A stretch of 64,000 bases of DNA. It comes from CG2-30-36-16 sp964372115 (GTDB lineage: Bacteria; Bacteroidota; Ignavibacteria; Ignavibacteriales; Ignavibacteriaceae). Of the stretch, positions 9,500 through 17,835 are shown one piece after another. Both the position numbers and the translations under genes were made by a program. A model generated the notes under the pieces. That model had not been told where the DNA came from, did no database searches, and worked only from the letters and a program-made list of their open reading frames with translations. The stretch is from positions 62,001 to 126,000 of the forward strand of contig CAYJPN010000008.1 in NCBI GenBank assembly GCA_964372115.1, given 5' to 3'. Numbering within the stretch: position 1 is the stretch's first letter; the number at the start of each line of letters is the position of its first letter.

Positions 9500-10750
9500 A
9501 TGTTTGACCCAAACTATAAATACACATGCGTCGATAGATTTCTAAAATACGTTAAATACGACACCCAATCAGACGAGGATTCGCAAAGTTTCCCGAGTTC
9601 CGACAAGCAGAAAATTTTGTCGAAAGATCTTGCAAACGAATTAAAAGAGATGGGGCTCGCCGATGCTCACATGGATGAATATGGTTATGTGATGGCTTCG
9701 CTGCCTTCAAATACCGAAAAGGATGTGCCTGCAATTGGTTTTATTGCACACGTTGATACATCGCCGGCGGTAAGCGGTGCTAATGTTAACCCGGTTATTC
9801 ATCGTAATTATCCGGGCGGCGATATTGTGCTTCCAAAAGACAATACACAAATAATAAAACTTAGCGAAAATCCCGATTTGAAAGATATGATCGGATTCGA
9901 TATCATCACCACAGACGGAACAACGCTGCTTGGTGCCGATAATAAATGTGGTGTTGCCGAAATAATGGATGCTGTTAATTACCTGCTGCTTCATCCCGAA
10001 GTAAAACATGGAACCATAAAAGTATGTTTTACTCCCGATGAAGAAGTCGGACGGGGTACCGAAAAATTTGATGTAAAAAAATTCGGTGCAAAGTATGCCT
10101 ATACAGTTGACGGTCAAACACGCGGAGAAGTTGAAATAGAAACCTTTAGCGCCGATGCCGTGGTTTTAACGTTTCATGGAAAAAATATTCATCCCGGTTA
10201 TGCAAAAGATATTATGATAAACTCTATAAAAGTTGGTGCGGCTTTTATCGAAAGTTTGCCGAAGGATAAACTATCGCCGGAAACAACAGACAAACGGGAA
10301 GGTTATGTGCACTGCGTATCTATTAACGGAAACGAAGAACAAGTAGTTCTTAAATTTATCATTAGGGATTTTGTAACATCAAAGCTAAAAGAATATGAAA
10401 CAATATTAAAAGACCTTGCAGAGAAGGTAATTGCAAAATATCCCGGGTCTAAATATGATTTTGAAGTTATAGAACAATACCGCAATATGAAAGAAATTCT
10501 CGATCAGCATCCTCAGGTTGAAGCAAACGCGGTTGAAGCGATGCAACGTCTTGGCATTGAGCCGATTAAACAGGCAATACGCGGCGGTACTGATGGCGCG
10601 CGTTTATCCTTTATGGGTTTACCGACACCAAATATTTTTGCAGGCGAGCACAGTTTTCATTCGAAACTTGAGTGGGTGGCAATACAGGATATGGAGGTTG
10701 CCGTAAAGTGTATAATTAAAATTGCAGAAGTTTGGGAACAAAAAGCGTGA
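9500..10750 (+). CDS. pepT: Peptidase T (tripeptide aminopeptidase)
   Basis: A 416-residue M20B zinc aminopeptidase of normal length. Metal and catalytic motifs are visible: HVDTSP near residue 83, GADNKCGVAEIM near 145, TPDEEVGRGTEKFD near 178, YTVDG near 200, and the C-terminal GGTDGARLSFMGLPTPNIF with GEHSFHSKLEWV. In the family it removes the N-terminal residue of tripeptides in the cytoplasm. ATG at 9500 is used because GTGAGG lies eight bases before it; an upstream in-frame GTG is part of that Shine-Dalgarno sequence. An inverted-repeat element begins 11 bases after the stop codon. Confidence 0.94.
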   Translation: MFDPNYKYTCVDRFLKYVKYDTQSDEDSQSFPSSDKQKILSKDLANELKEMGLADAHMDEYGYVMASLPSNTEKDVPAIGFIAHVDTSPAVSGANVNPVIHRNYPGGDIVLPKDNTQIIKLSENPDLKDMIGFDIITTDGTTLLGADNKCGVAEIMDAVNYLLLHPEVKHGTIKVCFTPDEEVGRGTEKFDVKKFGAKYAYTVDGQTRGEVEIETFSADAVVLTFHGKNIHPGYAKDIMINSIKVGAAFIESLPKDKLSPETTDKREGYVHCVSINGNEEQVVLKFIIRDFVTSKLKEYETILKDLAEKVIAKYPGSKYDFEVIEQYRNMKEILDQHPQVEANAVEAMQRLGIEPIKQAIRGGTDGARLSFMGLPTPNIFAGEHSFHSKLEWVAIQDMEVAVKCIIKIAEVWEQKA

Positions 10751-10761
10751 GTTTGTTTGTG

Positions 10762-11226
10762 GTGAGTGGTTTGTTGTTTGTAGTTAGTTGAGAAGAAATA
10801 TGGAATCGATGTATGAAAAACTTGAAGTATTTAAACTTGCCATAAAACTCGCTGATGAAATTTGGGAAGCGGTAATTTTATGGGACAATTTTTTTAAAAA
10901 TACTATCGGCAACCAATTAGTAAGGGCTGCCGATAGTATTGGCGCTAATATTACGGAAGACTTGGGTCGTGGCAGTTATTTAGAAAATAGGCGATTTTTC
11001 AAAATATCTCGGGGTTCATTATTTGAAGTAAAACATTTTTTACATCAAGCATATAAAAGGCCACTTCTCAACGAGGGAAGTGCTAAAAGAATTCAACAGA
11101 TTCAGGAAGAACTAACTCCAAAGCTTAGCGCATATATTAATTATCTTTCCATGAAAATTAAATCAGAAAAATGAACGAATCAATAAATAACAAGAAACCT
11201 CAAACTACAAACAACAAACCACTCAC
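10762..11226 (+). mobile_element. S23/IVP cassette bounded by a perfect 24-bp inverted repeat
   Basis: The left arm (10762-10785, GTGAGTGGTTTGTTGTTTGT then AGTT) is the exact reverse complement of the right arm (11203-11226, AACTACAAACAACAAACCAC then TCAC). The only full gene between them is the four-helix S23/IVP gene. The arms are strand-biased: G/T-rich left, A/C-rich right. The U32 gene starts inside the element and its N-terminal residues are encoded by the right arm, suggesting insertion at the 5' end of an older gene. In the family, S23 genes are known as intervening sequences in 23S rRNA, where flanking repeats pair into a stem. Mobility here is inferred, not shown. Confidence 0.6.
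10800..11174 (+). CDS. Four-helix bundle protein (S23 / 23S rRNA intervening-sequence family), copy 1
   Basis: About 124 residues with the family hallmarks KLEVFKLAIKLADEIWEAV near the start, NQLVRAADSIGANITEDLGR in the middle and RRFFKISRGSLFEVKHFLHQ after it. Start taken at ATG 10800, behind AGAAGAAAT. The fold is a small all-helical bundle that makes pentamers and is related to Avd of diversity-generating retroelements; its molecular role is not known. It sits alone between the arms of a perfect inverted repeat, and its stop overlaps the U32 start codon (ATGA). The protein is only distantly similar to copy 2 at 22683. Confidence 0.85.
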   Translation: MESMYEKLEVFKLAIKLADEIWEAVILWDNFFKNTIGNQLVRAADSIGANITEDLGRGSYLENRRFFKISRGSLFEVKHFLHQAYKRPLLNEGSAKRIQQIQEELTPKLSAYINYLSMKIKSEK

Positions 11227-12454
11227 ACCCCCCGAGCTAATGGCTCCGGCAGGCGATTGGACAATGCTTATAGCGGCTGTTAACGCCGGAGCAAACGCGG
11301 TTTATTTCGGCGTGGAAAAATTAAATATGCGCGCCAAAGCCGCCAACTTCACGCTTGATGAACTCGATAAAATTGTTGGATTCTGTAAATCAAAAAATGT
11401 TAAAACCTATCTTACATTAAACACAATTGTTTTTGAAGAAGAACTTGACGAAGCAGATGAAATAATATCCGCAGCAAAAACGTCCGGTGTTGATGCCGTT
11501 ATCTGCTGGGACCTGGCAGTTACACAAAAATGCCGCGAACATAAAATGCCGTTTTGTATTTCAACACAAGGTTCAATCTCAAATTCCGTAAGCGCTAATT
11601 TTTATAAATCTATCGGTGCAAAACGTGTTGTACTTGCGCGCGAGTGCTCGCTGGAAGAAATAAAAAAAATCCGCGCCAACACCGATCTTGAAATTGAAGC
11701 CTTCGTTCACGGGGCAATGTGTATTGCGGTTAGCGGTCGCTGTTTTATGAGTCATCATCTGTTCGGCAAAAGCGCAAACCGCGGTGAGTGTATTCAGCCG
11801 TGCCGTCGCGAGTTTGAAGTTCACGATCCGACTGTCCACAAGTCGATGATTATGGGTGAAGATTATGTTATGTCTCCAAAAGATTTATGTTCAATTGAAT
11901 ATATTGACTTGTTGATTGAAGCCGGTATTGACAGCTTTAAAATCGAGGGGCGTAAAAGAAGTCCCGAGTATGTAGCCCAAACCGTTAAAACTTACCGCAC
12001 AGCAATAGATTTATATTTTGAAGGGAAGCTTACTTCGGGGATAAAAAAACAATTATTTGAAGATCTCGGCGAGGTCTATAATCGTGGTTTTTCTGCGGGT
12101 TTTTATTTCGACAAACCAAGCGCCGCCGATTATTCAGACATTCATGGAAGCAAAGCAACCACAAAAAAAGAGTATGTGGGACGCGTGCTGAATTACTTCA
12201 AAAAAGCAGAAGCAGTGCACATGCTTATCGAATCAGGAGAATTAAATAACGGCGATAAAATTTACATCATCGGAACAACAACCGGGGTTGTTGAATTAAC
12301 ACTCGAAAGTTTTCTAAAAGACGACAAGCCTGCTGAGACCGCGGCGAAGGGGGATGAAATAACTTTTATATGCAAAAGCGAAGTTCGTCCGCGTGATAAT
12401 ATATATTTAAAAAAATTATTACTGAAAAACGATTTTGATTTGTTCAAACCCTAA
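11171..12454 (+). CDS. Peptidase U32 family protein (tRNA hydroxylase TrhP/YegQ-like)
   Basis: A 427-residue U32 protein. Family motifs include ELMAPAGDWTMLIAAVNAGA near residue 22, STQGSISNSVSANFY, VHGAMCIAVSGRCFMS, a Cys cluster in SANRGECIQPCRREFEVHD, and MSPKDLCSIEYIDLLIEAGI then FKIEGRKRSPEYV. In E. coli the homologues TrhP (YegQ) and RlhA take part in prephenate-dependent or 23S rRNA cytidine hydroxylation; which applies here is not decidable by eye, but length and the Cys pattern favour TrhP. The first ~18 residues (NNKKPQTTNNKPLTPP) are atypical and encoded by the right arm of the S23 inverted repeat. Confidence 0.85.
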   Translation: MNESINNKKPQTTNNKPLTPPELMAPAGDWTMLIAAVNAGANAVYFGVEKLNMRAKAANFTLDELDKIVGFCKSKNVKTYLTLNTIVFEEELDEADEIISAAKTSGVDAVICWDLAVTQKCREHKMPFCISTQGSISNSVSANFYKSIGAKRVVLARECSLEEIKKIRANTDLEIEAFVHGAMCIAVSGRCFMSHHLFGKSANRGECIQPCRREFEVHDPTVHKSMIMGEDYVMSPKDLCSIEYIDLLIEAGIDSFKIEGRKRSPEYVAQTVKTYRTAIDLYFEGKLTSGIKKQLFEDLGEVYNRGFSAGFYFDKPSAADYSDIHGSKATTKKEYVGRVLNYFKKAEAVHMLIESGELNNGDKIYIIGTTTGVVELTLESFLKDDKPAETAAKGDEITFICKSEVRPRDNIYLKKLLLKNDFDLFKP

Positions 12455-12753
12455 AGCATTATTTGTCAATATGTTTCGAATGATCAACTATTTTGAGAAT
12501 ACCGTCGATTGAGTGAACGAATTTATATCAACTCAATCATTACACTTTATAAAGATACACTTCCCTTGATTTCTTTTATTTTTTCGTGTTAGCAGCAAAA
12601 AACACCAAAATTGCTAAAATAATCGCAAAATAAAACATTACAATTGCATTCACATTATTTTAAAATCCTTTCTTGACTCACCGGTCAAATTTGTATTGCT
12701 TGAAAACAATATTTTACTTAGTTTTGCACGCACAGGTCAGTTAAGGAAAAATA
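12455..12753. other. Intergenic region before the heme operon
   Basis: About 300 bases without a convincing gene. The last 60 bases hold a candidate promoter. On the minus strand a 25-codon frame (12576-12653, GTG start) would encode a single hydrophobic helix, MNAIVMFYFAIILAILVFFA then ANTKK; it may be a small membrane protein or chance. Confidence 0.4.
12696..12726 (+). promoter_or_regulatory. Candidate promoter of the heme operon
   Basis: TTG (12696-12698) and TAGTTTTG (12719-12726) match the Bacteroidota consensus TTG-N17-23-TAnnTTTG with a 20-base spacer. The ATG of the first operon gene follows 27 bases later, after a TAAGGAAAA ribosome-binding site. Confidence 0.5.
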
Positions 12754-13578
12754 ATGAAAGCTGTTATAGATTTTATAAATATTTTACTGCCGGTATTGTA
12801 TATAATTACTTTCGGCATTTATTTTTACGATTTTATGTATGGCGGGAAAAATTTTGCCAACTCGAAGAGGATTTTTCTCTTTATTACACTTCTTTTTCAT
12901 GCAATTTACCTTATTCTCAGAACCATTGAGTTCAATCATCCGCCGATTACAAACGTTTTCGAAATTTTTACAGTGCTCGCTTTTTCAGTCAGTTTTTCAT
13001 ACTTCCTTCTCGAACTTTTAACCGATATCCGCGGCACGGGACCGTTTATTATAATCATCTCCATCTTCTTTCAGATTATTTCAACATTATTTATTGAAGA
13101 TCTCGTTTTAGTAAAAGAAGTTCTTCGAAGCAATCTTCTCGGAGGGCATGTTTTTAGCGCGCTTCTCGGTTACTCCGGTATTACAATTTCCGCTGTTTAT
13201 GGCGTGCTTTATATGATTCTATACCAGGATATAAAACTCAACAAATTCGGTTTAATATTCAACAGATTGCCGAGCCTTGAAGTTTTAGAGCGTTTAAGTT
13301 TTGTATCCGCAATTATCGGGTTTACAATGTTAACCATTGCTATTATTATAGGTGTTATATGGCTGCCTAAAGCATTCCCGGATTTTTCTTATGCCGATCC
13401 GAAGCTTATCGGAACAGCACTTGTTTGGCTTTTATACGGAATTGGAATTTTGAGCAAAACCCTTGGCAAACTGCGCGGTAAACGCGTTATTACTCTTTCT
13501 ATAATTGGATTTGTGATTGCCATTTTGTCTACAACATTAAGCAACTTTCTTTCAAAAAGTTTTCATACTTTCTATTAA
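12754..13578 (+). CDS. CcsA/HemX-like cytochrome c assembly membrane protein
   Basis: A 274-residue integral membrane protein with about eight hydrophobic helices and no signal cleavage site. It resembles the cytochrome c assembly (CcsA/CcmF/HemX) family: a loop with NHPPITNVFEIFTVLAFSVS in the first half and GGHVFSALLGYSGITISAVY near residue 130. CcsA proteins bind or export heme for cytochrome c maturation; HemX in Bacillus lies before hemA and affects its level. Position as the first gene of the heme operon, one base before hemA, supports a HemX-like role, but a cytochrome c role is equally possible. Confidence 0.7.
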   Translation: MKAVIDFINILLPVLYIITFGIYFYDFMYGGKNFANSKRIFLFITLLFHAIYLILRTIEFNHPPITNVFEIFTVLAFSVSFSYFLLELLTDIRGTGPFIIIISIFFQIISTLFIEDLVLVKEVLRSNLLGGHVFSALLGYSGITISAVYGVLYMILYQDIKLNKFGLIFNRLPSLEVLERLSFVSAIIGFTMLTIAIIIGVIWLPKAFPDFSYADPKLIGTALVWLLYGIGILSKTLGKLRGKRVITLSIIGFVIAILSTTLSNFLSKSFHTFY

Positions 13579-13579
13579 T

Positions 13580-14863
13580 ATGAATTTAATAGCCGTAACA
13601 ATAAATCATCATACTGCGCCTGTAGAACTCCGTGAAGCGCTGCATTTAAGTAATGAAGAAATTGCCGACTTTGTCCAGAAAGCAAAAGAAAAATTGTTTA
13701 AAGAAGGTCTTGTTATTTCTACATGTAACCGAACCGAAGTTTATGGAATACCGATTGACCCCAAGATTGATTACCATGAAATACAAAAATTTTTATTAGA
13801 CGAAAAATCTGTCTTAAGTATTAAGGCTGATAATTTTCGTAATTATCTTTCAACTGCGGCGGTCAAACATCTTTTTAGCGTTATTACAGGTATCGATTCG
13901 CTGCTCATTGGCGATAACCAGATTTATCACCAGGTAAAAGATTCGTTTCAACTTGCCGAAGAATTAAATTTTACCGGGTATTTGACAAAGCGGTTATTTG
14001 ATGCAGCAATTAAAACAGGTAAACGTGCAATTACCGAGACTGAAATAAGCGAAGGCGCTGTAACGGTAAGTTATGCCGCGGTGCAGCTCATTGAAAAAAT
14101 ATTCAGCAGCTTAAACAAAAAATCGGCGCTTGTTATCGGCGCGGGCGAAACCGGTGAGATAGCCGCAAAACATTTAAAGGAACGGGGAATCGGCAGGTTA
14201 TCTATAACTAACCGCACAATTGAGCGAGCCGAGCCGCTGGCCGAAAAACTCGGTGCGCGCATTCTTCCTTTTAATACATTCAAAGATTCGATGCACGAGT
14301 ACGATATAATCTTGAGCGCGACAAGTTCCAACGAGCTTATCTTAACAAAAGATGATATAAAAAATTCGATGAAACGCAGAAATTATTTACCTACTGTGCT
14401 AATGGATATTGCCATTCCGCGTGATATTGATCCGAAGGCGCGGGATATCGATTCTGTTTTTTATCACGACATTGATTCGCTGAATATTATTGTCGGTCAA
14501 AATTTAAATAAACGCATGGATGAAATTCCAAAGGTAGAAAAAATTATTGATGAGGAAGTTGCAAACTTTTTTAGCTGGTATAACTCGCTCGAAGTTGCGC
14601 CTACAATAAAATCGTTACGCGAACATTTCGAAAACATTAGGGCCGAAGAGGTTGAAAAAAACATAAACCGTTTTAGTGATGATGATAAAGAAAAACTCGA
14701 AATTATAACAAAAAGAATTGTAAATAAACTTTTGCATCAACCAACGGTGGAATTAAAAAAAATGTCCGAGCAGGGTCAAAATAGCGACGAAGCGGCAGTA
14801 AAAATTAGTATTCTAAAGGATATCTTCGGAATAAACAACATCGCAAAGGAAGAACAAAATTGA
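13580..14863 (+). CDS. hemA: Glutamyl-tRNA reductase
   Basis: A 427-residue enzyme of normal length for the first step of C5-pathway heme synthesis, reducing Glu-tRNA(Glu) to glutamate-1-semialdehyde with NADPH. The catalytic Cys sits in STCNRTEVYG near residue 49. GIDSLLIGDNQIYHQVKDSF follows, then the Rossmann motif VIGAGETGEIAAKHL near residue 192 and TNRTIERAEPLAEKLGA, and a C-terminal dimerisation helix region. It starts one base after the ccsA-like gene; its TGA overlaps the hemC start. Confidence 0.95.
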   Translation: MNLIAVTINHHTAPVELREALHLSNEEIADFVQKAKEKLFKEGLVISTCNRTEVYGIPIDPKIDYHEIQKFLLDEKSVLSIKADNFRNYLSTAAVKHLFSVITGIDSLLIGDNQIYHQVKDSFQLAEELNFTGYLTKRLFDAAIKTGKRAITETEISEGAVTVSYAAVQLIEKIFSSLNKKSALVIGAGETGEIAAKHLKERGIGRLSITNRTIERAEPLAEKLGARILPFNTFKDSMHEYDIILSATSSNELILTKDDIKNSMKRRNYLPTVLMDIAIPRDIDPKARDIDSVFYHDIDSLNIIVGQNLNKRMDEIPKVEKIIDEEVANFFSWYNSLEVAPTIKSLREHFENIRAEEVEKNINRFSDDDKEKLEIITKRIVNKLLHQPTVELKKMSEQGQNSDEAAVKISILKDIFGINNIAKEEQN

Positions 14864-15801
14864 AGACAAAATTAATCATCGGTTCACGCGGCAGCGACCT
14901 GGCTTTATGGCAGGCGAATTTTGTAAAGCGAGAAATTGAACGTAACAATAAAAATGTTTCGGTTGAAATAAAAATAATAAAAACAAAAGGGGATAAAATT
15001 CTCGATGTTGCTCTTTCGAAGATTGGCGACAAAAGTTTGTTTACAAAAGAGCTTGAGGTTGAGTTGTTGAATAAAACTGTTGACCTTGCCGTACATAGTC
15101 TTAAAGATCTTCAGACAAAAATTCCTGATGGTTTAAAACTCACCGCAGTTTCAAAACGTCATTCTGTAGAGGATGTTTTAATTGCCCGTAAAAAAGGGAT
15201 GACAATAGACAAACTTCCTGAAAACGCGATTGTCGGTACCGGTTCGTTGCGCCGCCGCAGCCAACTGCTTCATCTTCGCCCCGATATAAAAACCGAAGAA
15301 CTCCGGGGCAATGTTCCTTCGCGCATCGATAAATTTTTAAAATCTAAATGGGACGCAATTATACTTGCCCGCGCCGGGGTTGAAAGACTAAAACTTTCTA
15401 AAAGCATTTCTTCAATAATAAGTACCGATGAAATGCTTCCGGCAGTTGGACAGGGTGCGCTCGGTATTGAAATTCATGAGAACAACAAGTTTGCCGAAGA
15501 AATTATAAAATCAATACATGATGAAAATACATATTATGCCGTAATGGCGGAACGTTCTTTTCTCCGCACACTCGAGGGCGGCTGCCAGGTTCCAATCGGC
15601 GCTTTTGGCGAAGTTAGATCAAACGGATTTTATTTTGACGGATTAATTGGCAGCCTTGATGGAAGTTTAACTTTCCGCAAAAAAGTGCGCGGCAAAAAAA
15701 CGGATGCAGAAAAAATAGGCAAACAAATGGCAAAAGAGATGTTAAGAGCGGGCGCAAAAAAAATATTGGATGAAGTTTATAAATCAGCGAGACAGAAATG
15801 A
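14860..15801 (+). CDS. hemC: Porphobilinogen deaminase (hydroxymethylbilane synthase)
   Basis: A 313-residue enzyme joining four porphobilinogens into hydroxymethylbilane. Visible motifs are IGSRGSDLALWQANFVKREI at the N-terminus, FTKELEVELLNKTVDLAVHS, GTGSLRRRSQLLHLRPD, and LEGGCQVPIGAFGE whose Cys (about residue 242) carries the dipyrromethane cofactor. The start is a TTG overlapping the hemA stop codon (TTGA), behind AAAGGAAGAAC, which implies translational coupling. No HemD domain is fused here. Confidence 0.95.
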   Translation: MKTKLIIGSRGSDLALWQANFVKREIERNNKNVSVEIKIIKTKGDKILDVALSKIGDKSLFTKELEVELLNKTVDLAVHSLKDLQTKIPDGLKLTAVSKRHSVEDVLIARKKGMTIDKLPENAIVGTGSLRRRSQLLHLRPDIKTEELRGNVPSRIDKFLKSKWDAIILARAGVERLKLSKSISSIISTDEMLPAVGQGALGIEIHENNKFAEEIIKSIHDENTYYAVMAERSFLRTLEGGCQVPIGAFGEVRSNGFYFDGLIGSLDGSLTFRKKVRGKKTDAEKIGKQMAKEMLRAGAKKILDEVYKSARQK

Positions 15802-16412
15802 AATTAAAAAAGATGTTGTTGTTTTTATCCGGATTGTCAATTGCGGCGCTTACTTTTATTTCTTTTTCATGTTCGTGCAGCTCGTGCAGCCAGAAGGAAG
15901 AAATTGATGTGCCGGTTGAACTGCTAAAAAAAGCAAATGATTTTATCATCTCAAAAACAGGCGACGAATTTTTTAAGAAGTACATTTCGCCGGATTTTGT
16001 TTTAACAAAAAAAATAGGCGGCACTTATGAAATGGCATACCGTTTTGTAATGCCCGAGAAACCATTCGTGGATGAGTTGATTCATTTTACAATTGACAGC
16101 ACCGGACGGGTTGTAAAAGAAAGAGAAATTTTTGGCATCCCGGATTGTCTCAGCGATCCATCATCCTGCACATTTAATATTGATGAGGAAAAAGCGCGTA
16201 CAATTGCTGCTGAGCTCGGGCTTGAGCCGGGGGTAATTGAGTGGAAGGTTGGGTTTTTATGGGACGAAACTCTTAAACAATATGTGTGGCATGTTTTAAC
16301 AACACTTTACGAATCACATGGCTCTAACGGATATATTGGAAACGGAAAGGAAGTAATAATAGATCCTAATACCGGGCTCATGCTAAAAGAGAATGAGTGG
16401 AAAATAAGGTAA
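15798..16412 (+). CDS. Putative lipoprotein with a PepSY-like domain in the heme operon
   Basis: A 204-residue protein starting with a hydrophobic export signal and a Cys-rich SFSCSCSSC stretch; the first Cys fits a lipobox, so membrane anchoring is likely. The mature part reads like a PepSY-type fold: EEKARTIAAELGLEPGVIEW then KQYVWHVLTT and a DPNTGLMLKENEW ending. Function is unknown. ATGA overlap with hemC and an 11-base gap to the TetR-HemD gene put it firmly inside the heme operon. A periplasmic or surface role linked to heme or cytochromes is only a guess from context. Confidence 0.6.
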   Translation: MKLKKMLLFLSGLSIAALTFISFSCSCSSCSQKEEIDVPVELLKKANDFIISKTGDEFFKKYISPDFVLTKKIGGTYEMAYRFVMPEKPFVDELIHFTIDSTGRVVKEREIFGIPDCLSDPSSCTFNIDEEKARTIAAELGLEPGVIEWKVGFLWDETLKQYVWHVLTTLYESHGSNGYIGNGKEVIIDPNTGLMLKENEWKIR

Positions 16413-16422
16413 CTTTTCAAAG

Positions 16423-17817
16423 ATGATGGATGCGAGCAGCATATTGTTAAAAAAAGAAAAAAAGCGCGAGATGATTCTCGAAGCGGCTTCGCTTCTTTTT
16501 TCTCAAAAAAATTATCACGAAGTGATGATGGAAGAAGTTGCGCATCAAATTTCGGTTGCAAAAGGAACGCTTTACAATTACTTCAAATCCAAAGAAGATT
16601 TGTACTTTTCAATTATGACGATGCGGATGAGGAAACTTGTTTATTCACTCGAAGAAAAAATCAATACTGAAACAAGCAGTATCTCTTCACTCCGCACATT
16701 CATCATTCATCTTTATATGTTTATGATGAAGTATCAAAACTTTTTTTTGATGTACCAAAAGGAAAACTTAACAGGCAAAAGCGAACTTTGTACGCAGCTC
16801 ATCATGCTTGATAAGGAACTGAAACAGATGCTCGAAAGGATAATAACAAAAGGGAAAGAAGAACTTCTTTTTAGAAGAATAGAAGCAAAATTTGCAGTTG
16901 ATGTTATTCTCGGTTGTATATACGCGGCAGTACAAAGAGGAATAGATAATAAGCTGAAGGATACGCAACAAACTCTAGAGCGCGAAAAGATTTTTGATTT
17001 TGTTCTGTACGGATTACTGTCGTGTGAGCAATATAAAGAACTGCTTCCGTTAAAAGGAAAAACAATAGTTCTTACCCGGACGATGGAACAATCTGATTCA
17101 TCAGCAAACATATTTAGACAACTTGGCGCAAATGTAATTCCTTTTCCAACTCTCGATATTGTGCCCCCCGCAAGCTGGCGTATTTTTGATGAAATAATAT
17201 CCTCGGGGAAAAAAATAGATTTTCTTATTTTTACATCCGGGCATGCTGTTCGGATGTTTATTCACCGCTGCTCGGAGTTAAAATTGGTTTATAATTTTAA
17301 CAATGTGAAAGTTGTTGCGGTGGGCAGTAAGACAGCATCGGTTTGCAGCAAACTCGGGGTTCCGGTTCATATAATACCTAAAGAGTTTAGCGGCGAAGGT
17401 GTAATCGCGGAACTCATTCATCATCCGCTTGAGCAAAAAATTGTGTTCATTCCGCGATCGGCAATAGGCCGGGAAGAACTGCCACGCGGACTCGAAGCTC
17501 TCGGTGCTGTTATAAAAACCGCGCCGGTTTATAACGTGGCTATTCCAGCAACCGAAAAAATATATGACCATATTGAAGAACTTCATCACTCTTCACCGGA
17601 TTTAATAATTTTTACAAGTCCTTCTACATTCGAAAATTATTTGCAAATATTAAACATCGCCCATCCGGAGGAGTATTTTGCAAGCGTACTCGTAGCTGCG
17701 ATTGGGCCAACAACTAAAGCCGCAATTGAGGCAAAAGGTATAACAGTAGAAATTATGCCGGAAGAATACACTATCGATGCCCTGGCTAAATCTATTGTTG
17801 AATTTTATAGAAAATAA
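16423..17817 (+). CDS. hemD: Fusion of a TetR-type regulator with uroporphyrinogen-III synthase
   Basis: One uninterrupted 464-codon frame. Residues about 10-200 look like a complete TetR protein: the HTH segment REMILEAASLLFSQKNYHEV with ISVAKGTLYNYFKSKEDLYF, then an all-helical ligand/dimer domain. Residues about 210-464 are HemD: LKGKTIVLTRTMEQSDSS, VKVVAVGSKTASVCSKLGV, FSGEGVIAELIHH, DLIIFTSPSTFENYL, VAAIGPTTKAAIEAKG. HemD closes hydroxymethylbilane into uroporphyrinogen III. No stop or ribosome-binding site separates the halves. It is the only hemD in the operon, so the enzyme half is probably active. A self-regulating enzyme that binds DNA is an inference. Confidence 0.85.
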   Translation: MMDASSILLKKEKKREMILEAASLLFSQKNYHEVMMEEVAHQISVAKGTLYNYFKSKEDLYFSIMTMRMRKLVYSLEEKINTETSSISSLRTFIIHLYMFMMKYQNFFLMYQKENLTGKSELCTQLIMLDKELKQMLERIITKGKEELLFRRIEAKFAVDVILGCIYAAVQRGIDNKLKDTQQTLEREKIFDFVLYGLLSCEQYKELLPLKGKTIVLTRTMEQSDSSANIFRQLGANVIPFPTLDIVPPASWRIFDEIISSGKKIDFLIFTSGHAVRMFIHRCSELKLVYNFNNVKVVAVGSKTASVCSKLGVPVHIIPKEFSGEGVIAELIHHPLEQKIVFIPRSAIGREELPRGLEALGAVIKTAPVYNVAIPATEKIYDHIEELHHSSPDLIIFTSPSTFENYLQILNIAHPEEYFASVLVAAIGPTTKAAIEAKGITVEIMPEEYTIDALAKSIVEFYRK

Positions 17818-17835
17818 TATCAAACGGAGAAACTA

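Noticed and set aside
9707..10117. 136-codon frame opposite pepT
   Set aside because: Shadow of a well-conserved gene; no domain resemblance.
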